A DNA stretch of 40,473 bases from Intrasporangium calvum (GTDB lineage: Bacteria > Actinomycetota > Actinomycetes > Actinomycetales > Dermatophilaceae): contig NZ_JAPFQL010000018.1 of assembly GCF_028446585.1 (NCBI RefSeq), forward strand, positions 1 through 40,473, read 5' to 3'. The notes beneath the pieces are model-generated. The model ran no database searches, was not told the DNA's origin, and saw only the letters and a list, made by a program, of their open reading frames with translations. Positions 25,519 through 32,437 of this stretch are shown here, piece by piece. Position 1 is the first letter of the stretch. Every line of letters starts with the position of its first letter. The translations under genes and the position numbers were made by a program.

Positions 25519-26003
25519 CGGGCCTCGGCGACCCGGGCTCCACGTCGGCCCTCGGCGGTGCCCTGCGCCAGCAGGCGATCACCCTGACCGACCTGGTCGT
25601 GGACCTGGCCGAGGCTGCTGAGCGCGCGACCAGGGCGGGCCGACCCGACCCGACCGGCCGGGAGCGCGAGCTCCTCTCCCGGACCGCTCGCGAGCTGGAC
25701 GCGGTCGGCGCAGCGCTGCAGTCCTTCACCTCGACCGTCCTCGACGGTTCGGCGCGCACCCGGGAGCTGACGGCCGAGGCGCACCGGGCCCACCTGCTCG
25801 TCGACGGCAGCCTCGTGGTCGAGCCCGCCGGGCCGAGCCGGGTCGACCCCACCGCGCGGCTCAGGGCGAAGGAGCGGCTGCAGGAGCTGCTCAACCGCGT
25901 CACCGCCGCCGAGGGCAAGGAGCTGGGCCGGGTCGCCCGTGAGCTCGAGCGCTCCGGTCCGGCCCTCGCCGGCATCAGCGAACGCTCGCGGCTCGGGTCC
26001 TGA
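25515..26003 (+). CDS. Helical protein of unknown function, second of a coupled pair
   Basis: 162 aa; no family recognised. Nearly all helical by composition, with heptad-like Leu/Ala patterns over residues 15-90 (RQQAITLTDLVVDLAEAAER) and 110-150 (ARLRAKERLQELLNRV), so a coiled-coil or helical bundle is likely. No membrane segment. The start overlaps the previous stop by ATGA. The next gene has its own promoter 26 bp after this stop. Confidence 0.75.
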   Translation: MTGLGDPGSTSALGGALRQQAITLTDLVVDLAEAAERATRAGRPDPTGRERELLSRTARELDAVGAALQSFTSTVLDGSARTRELTAEAHRAHLLVDGSLVVEPAGPSRVDPTARLRAKERLQELLNRVTAAEGKELGRVARELERSGPALAGISERSRLGS

Positions 26004-26028
26004 CCGGCCGCAGCGCGGGCGCGTGCCT

Positions 26029-26034
26029 TAGCGT
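26029..26034 (+). promoter_or_regulatory. Leaderless promoter -10 box (TAGCGT) of the DUF2505 gene
   Basis: TAGCGT is followed by 7 nt and the ATG at 26042. Confidence 0.55.
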
Positions 26035-26041
26035 TGGGGCC

Positions 26042-26539
26042 ATGCGGATCACCGAGACGATCACCTACCACGCGCCGGTCGAGGTGGTCTATGCGATGAA
26101 GACCAACCCTGAGTTCCAGGAGCGCAAGTGCGCCGACTCGGGGGCACTGCAGCACGACGTGGCCGTGCGCGAGCAGGGGGAGGGGGCGGTCGTCGTGACC
26201 CGCCGGGACCTGTCCACCGACGGGCTGCCCGACTTCGTCAAGTCCATCGTGGGTGCGCACCTGTCCGTCACCGAGACCTACCAGTGGGACGGGCCCGCGG
26301 CCGACGGCTCCCGTGAAGGCACCCTGACGGTCGAGGCCGCAGGCGCGCCGGTGGCGATGCGGGGCACCGTGCGCATGACCCCCGAGTCGGGGGCGACTCA
26401 TCTGACCATCGACGGGGACCTCAAGGCCAGCGTGCCGCTCGTCGGCGGCCGCATCGAGAAGGCGGCCGCGCCCGCCTTCATCGAGGCGCTGCGCAGCGAG
26501 CACGAGTCCGGCCGTCGGTGGCTGGACGAGCACCGCTGA
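26042..26539 (+). CDS. DUF2505 family protein (START/SRPBCC-like fold)
   Basis: 165 aa, the usual length for DUF2505. The opening (RITETITYHAPVEVVYAM followed by NPEFQERKCADSGA), the central GLPDFVKSIVG and YQWDG, and the final helix (GRIEKAAAPAFIEALRSEHESGRRWL) match the family's helix-grip pattern, which forms a hydrophobic ligand cavity in related proteins. The ligand is unknown. Cytosolic; leaderless start. It converges on pruA, with a perfect inverted repeat in the 130-bp gap. Confidence 0.88.
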   Translation: MRITETITYHAPVEVVYAMKTNPEFQERKCADSGALQHDVAVREQGEGAVVVTRRDLSTDGLPDFVKSIVGAHLSVTETYQWDGPAADGSREGTLTVEAAGAPVAMRGTVRMTPESGATHLTIDGDLKASVPLVGGRIEKAAAPAFIEALRSEHESGRRWLDEHR

Positions 26540-26577
26540 GCGGCCGCCCGGCCGCAGGTTGCATCCGCGCCGCCCCG

Positions 26578-26617
26578 AGCCCAGCGGCATACGACTGCTC
26601 TCGTATGCCGCTGGGCT
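26578..26617. repeat. Perfect inverted repeat of the dispersed element (copies 5 and 6), likely bidirectional terminator
   Basis: AGCCCAGCGGCATACGA (26578-26594), a 6-nt loop CTGCTC, then the exact reverse complement (26601-26617): 17 bp with no mismatch. It sits between the convergent DUF2505 gene (stop 26539) and pruA (stop 26670), so it can act as a terminator hairpin for both strands. Each arm is a full copy of the element found singly elsewhere in the window. Confidence 0.85.
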
Positions 26618-26669
26618 GGCTGGCGAGGGACCGTCGCCTCCCGACGTGGCGGGTTCTCCCGTCGGCGCC

Positions 26670-28298
26670 CTAGCCCATGTGGGGGTAGCGGTGGTCCGTC
26701 GGGGGCACGAAGGTCTCCTTGATCGAGCGCACGCTCGTCCAACGCAGGAGGTTCTGCGCCGCGCCGGCCTTGTCGTTCGTGCCTGACGCGCGGCCGCCGC
26801 CGAAGGGCTGCTGGCCGACGACGGCTCCGGTCGGCTTGTCGTTGATGTAGAAGTTGCCGGCCGCGAAGCGCAACCGCTCGGTGGCATCGGCGATGACGTG
26901 CCGGTCCTGGGCGATGATCGAGCCCGTCAGGGCATAGGGCGCGACCCGCTCCATCTGTCCGAGGACCCGGTCGTAGTCACCGTCGTCGAAGACGTGGACC
27001 GCGAGGATCGGCCCGAAGTACTCGGTGGTGTAGCACTCGTCGTCGGGGTCGGACGCCACCCAGATCGTCGGCCGGATGAACCAGCCCTCCGAGTCGTCGT
27101 AGGTGCCGCCGGCGATGACCTCGACGCCGTCGGTCGCGTGGGCCCGGTCGATCGCGGACTTGTGCTTGGCGAAGGCCCGGTCGTCGATGACCGCGCCGAT
27201 GAAGTTGCGGAAGTCGGTGATGTCGCCCTGGGCCAGGCCGTCGGTGATCGAGACGAGGTCGTCCTTGATCAGCTTCCAGACGGACACGGGGACGTACGCG
27301 CGAGAGGCCGCGGAGCACTTCTGGCCCTGGTACTCGAACGCGCCGCGGATCATCGCCGTGCGCAGCACCGCCGGGTCGGCGCTCGGGTGGGCGAGGATGA
27401 AGTCCTTGCCGCCTGTCTCCCCGACGAGGCGCGGATAGGTCCGGTAGCGGTCCAGGTTGCTCGCGACCTCCTTCCAGAGGTGCTGGAACGTCGGTGTGGA
27501 CCCGGTGAAGTGGATCCCGGCCAGGTCCGGATCGGTCAGCGTCACCTTCGAGACCTCGGCGCCATGACCGGTCAGCATGTTGATGACCCCCGGGGGCAGT
27601 CCCGCCTCCCCGAGCAGGTCCATGATCACCGTGGCCGCCCGCTGCTGAGTCGGGGCCGGCTTCCAGACGACGGTGTTGCCCATCAGTGCCGGCGCAGTCG
27701 GCAGGTTGCCGGCGATCGAGGTGAAGTTGAACGGCGTGATCGCGTAGACGAACCCCTCGAGGGAGCGGTAGTCGGAGCGGTTCCACACCCCCTTGCTGTT
27801 GAGCGGCGGCTGCTGCTCGAGGATCTGGCGCGCGAAGTGGACGTTGATCCGCCAGAAGTCGATCAGCTCGCAGGCTGCGTCGATCTCCGCCTGGTAGGCC
27901 GTCTTGGACTGGCCGAGCATCGTCGCGGCGTTGAGCCGGGCCCGCCACGGGCCTGCGAGCAGCTCGGCCGCCTTGAGCAGGATCGCCGCCCGATCGTCGA
28001 AGGACAGCGCGCGCCACTCCGGGGCGGCGGCCTTCGCGGCGTCCACGGCCCGCTGGGCGTCCTCCCTCGTCGCACCGCGGAGGGTGCCGAGCACCTTGGC
28101 GTTGGCGTGCGGCTGGCGCACCGAGATCTCCTCACCACCGCCCATGACCCGCTCGCCTCCGATGACGTGCGGCAGCTCCACCGGCGAGGAGGCGAGCTCC
28201 TTCAGGGCCGCCTCCAGCCCGGAGCGCTCCGGCGAACCGGGCGCGTAGTCGAGCACCGGCTCGTTGACCGGTGCAGGCACATGGGTCACTGCGTCCAT
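26670..28298 (-). CDS. pruA: L-glutamate gamma-semialdehyde (delta-1-pyrroline-5-carboxylate) dehydrogenase
   Basis: 542 aa, monofunctional. Oxidises glutamate semialdehyde to glutamate with NAD+ in proline degradation. Catalytic residues: Glu294 in LVGETGGKDF and Cys328 in YQGQKCSAASRAYV; NAD-binding ITPFNFTSIAGN and FTGSTPTF. The start ATG (28298) has AGGAGT 5 nt upstream; the frame is open upstream to 28505 but that stretch crosses a hairpin and lacks a ribosome binding site. No proline dehydrogenase (putA/prodh) gene adjoins it. A 16-bp hairpin 38 nt upstream belongs either to the neighbouring gene's 3' end or to this leader. Confidence 0.97.
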   Translation of the reverse strand: MDAVTHVPAPVNEPVLDYAPGSPERSGLEAALKELASSPVELPHVIGGERVMGGGEEISVRQPHANAKVLGTLRGATREDAQRAVDAAKAAAPEWRALSFDDRAAILLKAAELLAGPWRARLNAATMLGQSKTAYQAEIDAACELIDFWRINVHFARQILEQQPPLNSKGVWNRSDYRSLEGFVYAITPFNFTSIAGNLPTAPALMGNTVVWKPAPTQQRAATVIMDLLGEAGLPPGVINMLTGHGAEVSKVTLTDPDLAGIHFTGSTPTFQHLWKEVASNLDRYRTYPRLVGETGGKDFILAHPSADPAVLRTAMIRGAFEYQGQKCSAASRAYVPVSVWKLIKDDLVSITDGLAQGDITDFRNFIGAVIDDRAFAKHKSAIDRAHATDGVEVIAGGTYDDSEGWFIRPTIWVASDPDDECYTTEYFGPILAVHVFDDGDYDRVLGQMERVAPYALTGSIIAQDRHVIADATERLRFAAGNFYINDKPTGAVVGQQPFGGGRASGTNDKAGAAQNLLRWTSVRSIKETFVPPTDHRYPHMG

Positions 28299-28335
28299 CG
28301 AGACTCCTGCTGTGTGCGTCGGCGCCGTCTGACGG

Positions 28336-28372
28336 CGATGGGATGGTCGCCTCGTGGGCGACCATCCCATCG
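28336..28372 (-). terminator. 16-bp perfect hairpin between the DUF4870 gene and pruA
   Basis: CGATGGGATGGTCGCC (28336-28351) pairs perfectly with 28357-28372 across a 5-nt loop. On the minus strand it is 39 nt past the DUF4870 stop and 38 nt before the pruA ATG, so it most likely terminates the upstream transcript. An attenuator role in a longer pruA leader cannot be excluded. Confidence 0.75.
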
Positions 28373-28410
28373 TTCCACGCCCCCGCTCGGACGGATCGGG
28401 AGGCGGTGGG

Positions 28411-28812
28411 TCAGCGCAGCACCGTGATCCCCCACGGGTAGCGGTAGAGCTCGCCACGGCTGGCCAGGACGGCACCGCGCACGTGGCAGTACACCCCCGC
28501 GGCAAAGGCGGCCAGCCACAGGATGATGGCGATCGGGATGCCGATCAGCGTGATGAAGAAGATCCAGCCGACGATGGTCACCGCCCAGATCACGAGGTTG
28601 AAGTTGAAGGCGCCCGCTGCCGACTGGCGCACGAACGCGCTCTTGTCCCGGTAGAGCGCCCAGATGACGAGGGGCCCCACGAAGGAGAGCCAACCGACGG
28701 ACACGACCGCGGCGACGATGGTGGAAATGTGACCGAGGACCGCCCACGTGCGCTCGTCATCGGTGACTGCGACAGCGTCGCGGCTCGGGTCTGGCTGGTA
28801 CGGGTACGTCAT
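28411..28812 (-). CDS. DUF4870 family membrane protein
   Basis: 133 aa. After a polar N-terminus (MTYPYQPDPSRDAVAVTDDE) comes WAVLGHISTIVAAVVSVGWLS, then LVIWALYRDKSAFVRQSAAGAFNFN and a hydrophobic stretch IWAVTIVGWIFFITLIGIP; this is the DUF4870 pattern with three to four membrane helices and the FVRxSAxxAFNFN signature. Function unknown in the family. ATG 28812 has the weak box CAGACT 6 nt upstream, so it may be leaderless; the frame upstream is open but unsupported. Confidence 0.88.
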   Translation of the reverse strand: MTYPYQPDPSRDAVAVTDDERTWAVLGHISTIVAAVVSVGWLSFVGPLVIWALYRDKSAFVRQSAAGAFNFNLVIWAVTIVGWIFFITLIGIPIAIILWLAAFAAGVYCHVRGAVLASRGELYRYPWGITVLR

Positions 28813-28904
28813 GACGCCAGTCTGAGGCCCGGGATCCCCTTCCGCGATGCAGGTCCTCCCTGACCGCACCCTGACGCCACCCTGAGCCGACGGCCCACTC
28901 GGCG

Positions 28905-29627
28905 TCACGCCGATGCGACGGCTCCGACCGTGTCGGCGGGGTCGGCGGAGTCGGCGACCTGGCTGCCCGCAGCATCGATGCCCAAGGCCTGGAGCAGCGT
29001 GCGGGCCATGACCTGGTGACCCCGCGCGCTCGGGTGGACGGCATCATCAAGCCAGTCGGCCGGAGCGACCTCCACGCCAGCGGCCGTCGCGGCCCGCTCC
29101 CACGCAGCCGCATGGTCCACCAGAACCACCCCCAGGGACTCCGCCACCTCGCGCACCGCCGCCGCGTAGCCCGCCATGAGCTCGGGTGTGCGCACCGCCT
29201 CGGCGAGCACGGGGGGCGGCGTCTGCAGCACGACCGTGGCCCCCACGTCCCGCCCCGCCTGGACGATCTGGTCCAGGCGGAACCGGAAGCCTCGCACGCC
29301 TTCGTCGGCGTCGAGCATGTCGTTCGTGCCGTACATGACGAAGAGCACGTCCGGGGCGAAACGGGCGGCGCGCCAGTGGAACTCGCCCAGGACATCCTGT
29401 GCCGTGCTCCCGGACACACCAGAGTTGATCACGGCATCACCGAGGCGCCCCAGCTCGCCGCGAACCCGCTCTGCGAACAGCTCGACGAAGCTGCGCCGGC
29501 CGTGGGTGTGAACCACTCCCTGGGTGATGCTGTCGCCGATGAAGGTCCACGTCACCGGCGGCCCGCCGAGCACCTCTCGCAAGCGCTCTGCGTCGCGGCG
29601 GGCGTACTCATCGGCAGTGAAGTCCAT
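28905..29627 (-). CDS. SGNH/GDSL-type hydrolase
   Basis: 240 aa. Compact SGNH fold: block I FIGDSITQG with Ser33, block II INSGVSGSTAQDVLG (Gly), block III VMYGTNDM (Asn), block V DDAVHPSARGHQVMA (Asp and His), so the catalytic set is complete, unlike the paralogue at 16060. No signal peptide. The last 20 residues are Ala/Asp-rich with a repeated SADPAD pattern. ATG 29627 has TACCGT 6 nt upstream (leaderless). Such enzymes are often carbohydrate or lipid esterases; the substrate is unknown. Confidence 0.9.
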   Translation of the reverse strand: MDFTADEYARRDAERLREVLGGPPVTWTFIGDSITQGVVHTHGRRSFVELFAERVRGELGRLGDAVINSGVSGSTAQDVLGEFHWRAARFAPDVLFVMYGTNDMLDADEGVRGFRFRLDQIVQAGRDVGATVVLQTPPPVLAEAVRTPELMAGYAAAVREVAESLGVVLVDHAAAWERAATAAGVEVAPADWLDDAVHPSARGHQVMARTLLQALGIDAAGSQVADSADPADTVGAVASA

Positions 29628-29633
29628 TGACGC

Positions 29634-29639
29634 ACGGTA
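29634..29639 (-). promoter_or_regulatory. Leaderless promoter -10 box (TACCGT) of the SGNH hydrolase gene
   Basis: TACCGT on the minus strand is followed by 6 nt and the ATG at 29627. Confidence 0.55.
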
Positions 29640-29750
29640 ACAAGGGCCCGCTGCCGCCGGTCCAGCCCCGCCCACGGGCTGGACAAGCACCCGGAGCCAC
29701 CCTGAATGGGACGGACGGAAGGGCTGGATCGGCGGCGGGGCGCGGACCGA

Positions 29751-29766
29751 GCCCAGCGGCATACGA
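29751..29766 (+). repeat. Dispersed repeat copy 7 (GCCCAGCGGCATACGA)
   Basis: It lies 4 bp past the stop of the minus-strand alpha/beta hydrolase gene. Together with the bases just before it, this copy matches the larE copy (4241) over at least 20 nt. Confidence 0.75.
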
Positions 29767-29770
29767 CGTC

Positions 29771-30745
29771 TCAGGCGACGCTGCTCTCCTCCGCTCGCGG
29801 CAGGACGCGCACCTGCGGCCGCTCCCCGGCGTGGAGCGAGGGTTCGACCGGCAGGCGGGCGGCGAAGCGAGCCACCGCTCCCCCGACCGCGGGGTCGGCG
29901 AGCAGCCTGCGGTGGCCCAACCCGGACGTGGAGTAGAGCTGGCCGTCCGGCCACTGGGCGACCAGGCGAGCCGACGGGCCGTGGGCCGTCTCACGATCCA
30001 CGAGGTCGTGCACCACGAGCAGGTCCGGCCGATGCTCCAGCTCGCGGCTGAGGTGCGCCACGTCGAGCACGATGACGGGATAGCCGGTGCGTCGCTCCGC
30101 TCGAGCCACGAGCCGTCGCTCGGTGCGCCGCCCGAATCGCAGCGTCGCGCGCAAGCGGGCCAGGAAGTCCGGCACGCCCTCCACGGGGGCGATGAGCACC
30201 AGGCGCTCGGTGGAGAGCCAACCGTCACGCAGCGCGAGCAGCGTGGACAGGGCCCCGAGAGAGTGCGCGACGACCGCTCTCGCCGGGCCGAAGCGCGCAG
30301 CGACGGCGTCGAGCGACCGCCCGAGCTCAACGGCATCGCTCGTGCCTGAGCCATGCTCACCGGGGTCCGATCGCCCGTGGCTCAGGCCGTCGAAGGCGAC
30401 GACCTGGAGGCCCTGGTGCAGCAGATGCCTGACGAGGGGCTGGAGCTGCTCGGCGTGGCCGCTCCACCCGTGGACGAGGTAGACGACCGGCCCCTCGCCC
30501 CAGGTCCATCCCCGGATCGCCCTGCGCCGAAGCTGCACCTCGAAGGGGCTGCCGAGCAGCTCACGGACGTCGCCCGGTGCGGACTGGTCCACGCGGGCCG
30601 GGGGCGGGAGGCGGAACCACAGGCGGTAGGCCCAGGCCGCGGCGACGGGCGGGGAGACGAGGTCCACGGCTCGGAAGGCCACGGAAGCCAGGGTCAAGGA
30701 AACTGAACGATCGGTCGTGCTTTTTTGTGCGGATGACTGTGCCAT
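29771..30745 (-). CDS. Alpha/beta hydrolase
   Basis: 324 aa. Catalytic triad visible: nucleophile Ser162 in VVAHSLGALS, acid Asp250 in HDLVDRET (an HDxxD arrangement) and His278 in GLGHRRLL. The oxyanion strand is VVYLVHGWSGHAEQ (about 87-100). A hydrophobic N-terminal segment (about 17-40) may attach it to the membrane. The ATG has AGGAG 5 nt upstream. It lies 57 bp downstream of the tetR gene on the same strand and carries near its start a sequence resembling the one upstream of tetR, suggesting control by that repressor. Likely a lipase/esterase; the nearby WS/DGAT gene makes acylglycerol turnover a reasonable guess. Confidence 0.9.
   Translation of the reverse strand: MAQSSAQKSTTDRSVSLTLASVAFRAVDLVSPPVAAAWAYRLWFRLPPPARVDQSAPGDVRELLGSPFEVQLRRRAIRGWTWGEGPVVYLVHGWSGHAEQLQPLVRHLLHQGLQVVAFDGLSHGRSDPGEHGSGTSDAVELGRSLDAVAARFGPARAVVAHSLGALSTLLALRDGWLSTERLVLIAPVEGVPDFLARLRATLRFGRRTERRLVARAERRTGYPVIVLDVAHLSRELEHRPDLLVVHDLVDRETAHGPSARLVAQWPDGQLYSTSGLGHRRLLADPAVGGAVARFAARLPVEPSLHAGERPQVRVLPRAEESSVA
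30705..30726 (-). promoter_or_regulatory. Operator-like sequence at the start of the hydrolase gene
   Basis: On the minus strand it reads AAAAAAGCACGA, then CCGA, then TCGTTC, containing the palindrome ACGA-N4-TCGT. The element upstream of tetR shares AAAAGCACGA and TCGTTC. It overlaps codons 7-14 of the hydrolase, so it could act as a roadblock operator; chance similarity is possible. Confidence 0.35.
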
Positions 30746-30802
30746 TGCTGCTCCTGGGTGAAGGTCCGGACCGGGTCCGGCGTGTGGAGGTGCTGCCGCC
30801 CG

Positions 30803-31399
30803 TCAGGTGGCCTGGGCCCGACAGCTGTCGAGCAGTCGCTCGAAGGAGCGCCGGGCGAGCTCGTCGGCGCGCCGGTCGCGCATCAGCCGGCGGGCATGGT
30901 GGTGGGCCAGGAGGATCCCCTCGAGCTCGTAGGCCACGAGGGCTGGGTCCACGTCGGTCCGGAAGTGCCCCTCCGCCACCGCCGTGCGGACGACGAGCGC
31001 GATGGACTCCTCCTTGTCGCGCTCGGCCCGGACCAGCTCGTCGCGCACCGGGCCCTCCTGGTCATCGAACTCGCTCGCAGCGTTGACGAAGATGCAGCCC
31101 CCGCTGAAACGCCCCGTCTGCCACGCGAGCCAGTGCTCGAAGAAGGCGCGCAGGCGCGGCTCGCCACGCGGTGCCTTGACCGCGGGCCGCAGCACATGGT
31201 CGGTGAACAGGTCACGGGCGTGCCGAAGGACCTCGACCTGCAGGGACTCCTTGGACAGGAAGTGGGCATAGAGGCCGCTCTTGGACAGGTTGGTCGCGGC
31301 CGCCAGCGTGCCGATGGTCAGACCGCCGAGCCCGACTCGAGAGGCCAGCTCACTGGCCTCGCCGAGGATGACCACCTTGGTCTGCTCGCCCTTGCTCAC
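30803..31399 (-). CDS. TetR/AcrR family transcriptional regulator
   Basis: 198 aa. N-terminal helix-turn-helix at about residues 27-50 (LTIGTLAAATNLSKSGLYAHFLSKESLQ region) and a C-terminal ligand-binding domain with FFEHWLAWQTGRFSGGCIFVN, VRDELVRAERDK and FRTDVDPALVAYELEGILLAHHHARRL. The GTG start at 31399 follows GATGAG; upstream in-frame sequence belongs to the NUDIX region in another frame and is not part of the protein. A palindromic ACGATCGT lies 15-22 bp upstream of the start, consistent with autoregulation. The ligand may be an acyl compound given the neighbouring lipid enzymes (inference). Confidence 0.92.
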   Translation of the reverse strand: MSKGEQTKVVILGEASELASRVGLGGLTIGTLAAATNLSKSGLYAHFLSKESLQVEVLRHARDLFTDHVLRPAVKAPRGEPRLRAFFEHWLAWQTGRFSGGCIFVNAASEFDDQEGPVRDELVRAERDKEESIALVVRTAVAEGHFRTDVDPALVAYELEGILLAHHHARRLMRDRRADELARRSFERLLDSCRAQAT

Positions 31400-31406
31400 C
31401 TCATCA

Positions 31407-31426
31407 TAAAAGCACGATCGTTCGTC
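31407..31426. promoter_or_regulatory. Operator-like palindrome upstream of tetR
   Basis: AAAAGCACGATCGTTCGTCT surrounds the perfect palindrome ACGATCGT (31414-31421), between the NUDIX stop (31440) and the tetR start (31399). On the minus strand TATGAT (31402-31407) could be the tetR -10 box, so a bound repressor would cover the -10/-35 spacer. Typical size and position for a TetR-family operator. Confidence 0.5.
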
Positions 31427-31439
31427 TGAGCGCAAGAGC

Positions 31440-32000
31440 TCAGGACGGTGCGCGCCCGGTCGCCTGCGGCGGCAGGCCGATCCACTCGTGCAGCTGCTCG
31501 CGCCACACCGCCAGGCTGTCCGGGACGAATGCGTCCGGCTCCCGGTCGATCCGTCCGACGACCTCGGCCAGCGGCACCCACTCCCCCCACGCCACCTCCT
31601 CGGGCTGCCAGCGCACGGGTCCGGACCACTGCACGACGAAGCGGTGGGCGTGATACCTCGTGTGCCGGGCCGCGTAGGGGACGGCTCCGAGCGGCACCAG
31701 CGACCCGCCCCCGTCCGGGACGCGAATGCCGAGCTCCTCCTCCAGCTCCCGGACCGCGCCGGCCGCGGGATCCTCCCCCGCGAGGACGACCCCGCCCGCC
31801 GCCACGTCGAGCAGGCCGGGAAAGAGGTCCTTGGTCTCGGTGCGTCGGTGCACGTAGATGCGACCTGCGCCCTGCCGCACCACGATGGAAGAGGCTGCGT
31901 GCCAGAGGTTCTCGCGACGCACGACCGAACGAGGCGCGGCCCCGACCACCGCACCCTCAGGGTCGTAGACAGCGACCCGCTCGTCGGGAACGCCGGTCAA
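31440..32000 (-). CDS. NUDIX hydrolase
   Basis: 186 aa. The full Nudix box is present at about residues 69-91: GVVLAGE-x7-RELEEELGI, matching GX5EX7REUXEEXGU. The N-terminal part (VYDPEGAVVGAAPRSVVRRENLWH, IYVHRRTETKDLFPGLLDVAAGG) resembles the YfcD/IPP-isomerase-like branch. It would hydrolyse a nucleoside diphosphate linked to another group; the substrate cannot be read. The start is TTG at 32000, overlapping the DUF6912 stop as TTGA, so translation is coupled. Confidence 0.9.
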   Translation of the reverse strand: MTGVPDERVAVYDPEGAVVGAAPRSVVRRENLWHAASSIVVRQGAGRIYVHRRTETKDLFPGLLDVAAGGVVLAGEDPAAGAVRELEEELGIRVPDGGGSLVPLGAVPYAARHTRYHAHRFVVQWSGPVRWQPEEVAWGEWVPLAEVVGRIDREPDAFVPDSLAVWREQLHEWIGLPPQATGRAPS

Positions 32001-32437
32001 CTCAGCAGCCTGCGCACCTCGTCGAGCTCCGTCACGTCATACCAGAGCAGCTCGTCACCACCGCTCGACTCTCCTTGGCCCTCGTCCTCGTCCACGTGGA
32101 AGCTTGCCACGCGGTTCACGGGGACGGCACGGACCAGGTGGACCGCCGTCACGGAGGCGCCGTCCCGAGGCGAGAGCCAGCCCGGGTCTGCGTCCGCTGC
32201 CGCGACGACGCGGCGGTGTCCCCGCCGTGCCCGAGCGGAGGCCGCAGCGGCCACGGCATCGGAGAACGCGGCGTACTCGAGCTCCTCGAGGTCAAGGCCC
32301 GGAGCCCGGCCGCGGAGCGCGTCGGTGACGGCGAAGGCCGGCCGCGGGTCCGCCTCCGACGCGTCGAGGGAGCCCGTCGTGGCGAGGGCATCCAGCTCGC
32401 GCCGTCCGATCGGCAGATAGATGCGCACCACGGGCAT
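31997..32437 (-). CDS. DUF6912 family protein
   Basis: 146 aa. The opening VVRIYLPIGRRELDALATTGSL, then AFAVTDALR and LEEYAAFSDA-like LEELEYAAFSDA, with a RRVVAAADAD strand and terminal ELLWYDVTELDEVRRLL, match DUF6912, a conserved actinobacterial family without known function. The ATG overlaps the stop of the acyltransferase gene by one base (TGATG) and its own stop overlaps the NUDIX start, making a three-gene coupled unit. A GGGAGGGAG ribosome binding site lies inside the acyltransferase 3' end. Confidence 0.85.
   Translation of the reverse strand: MPVVRIYLPIGRRELDALATTGSLDASEADPRPAFAVTDALRGRAPGLDLEELEYAAFSDAVAAAASARARRGHRRVVAAADADPGWLSPRDGASVTAVHLVRAVPVNRVASFHVDEDEGQGESSGGDELLWYDVTELDEVRRLLS

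Noticed and set aside
28336..28372. Riboswitch or proline-sensing leader for pruA
   Set aside because: Only one simple hairpin is present, better explained as the terminator of the upstream gene; no alternative pairing was found by eye.
31400..31954. Extended N-terminus for the TetR protein
   Set aside because: This stretch is the NUDIX gene read in another frame, and a normal TetR start with an operator lies at 31399.
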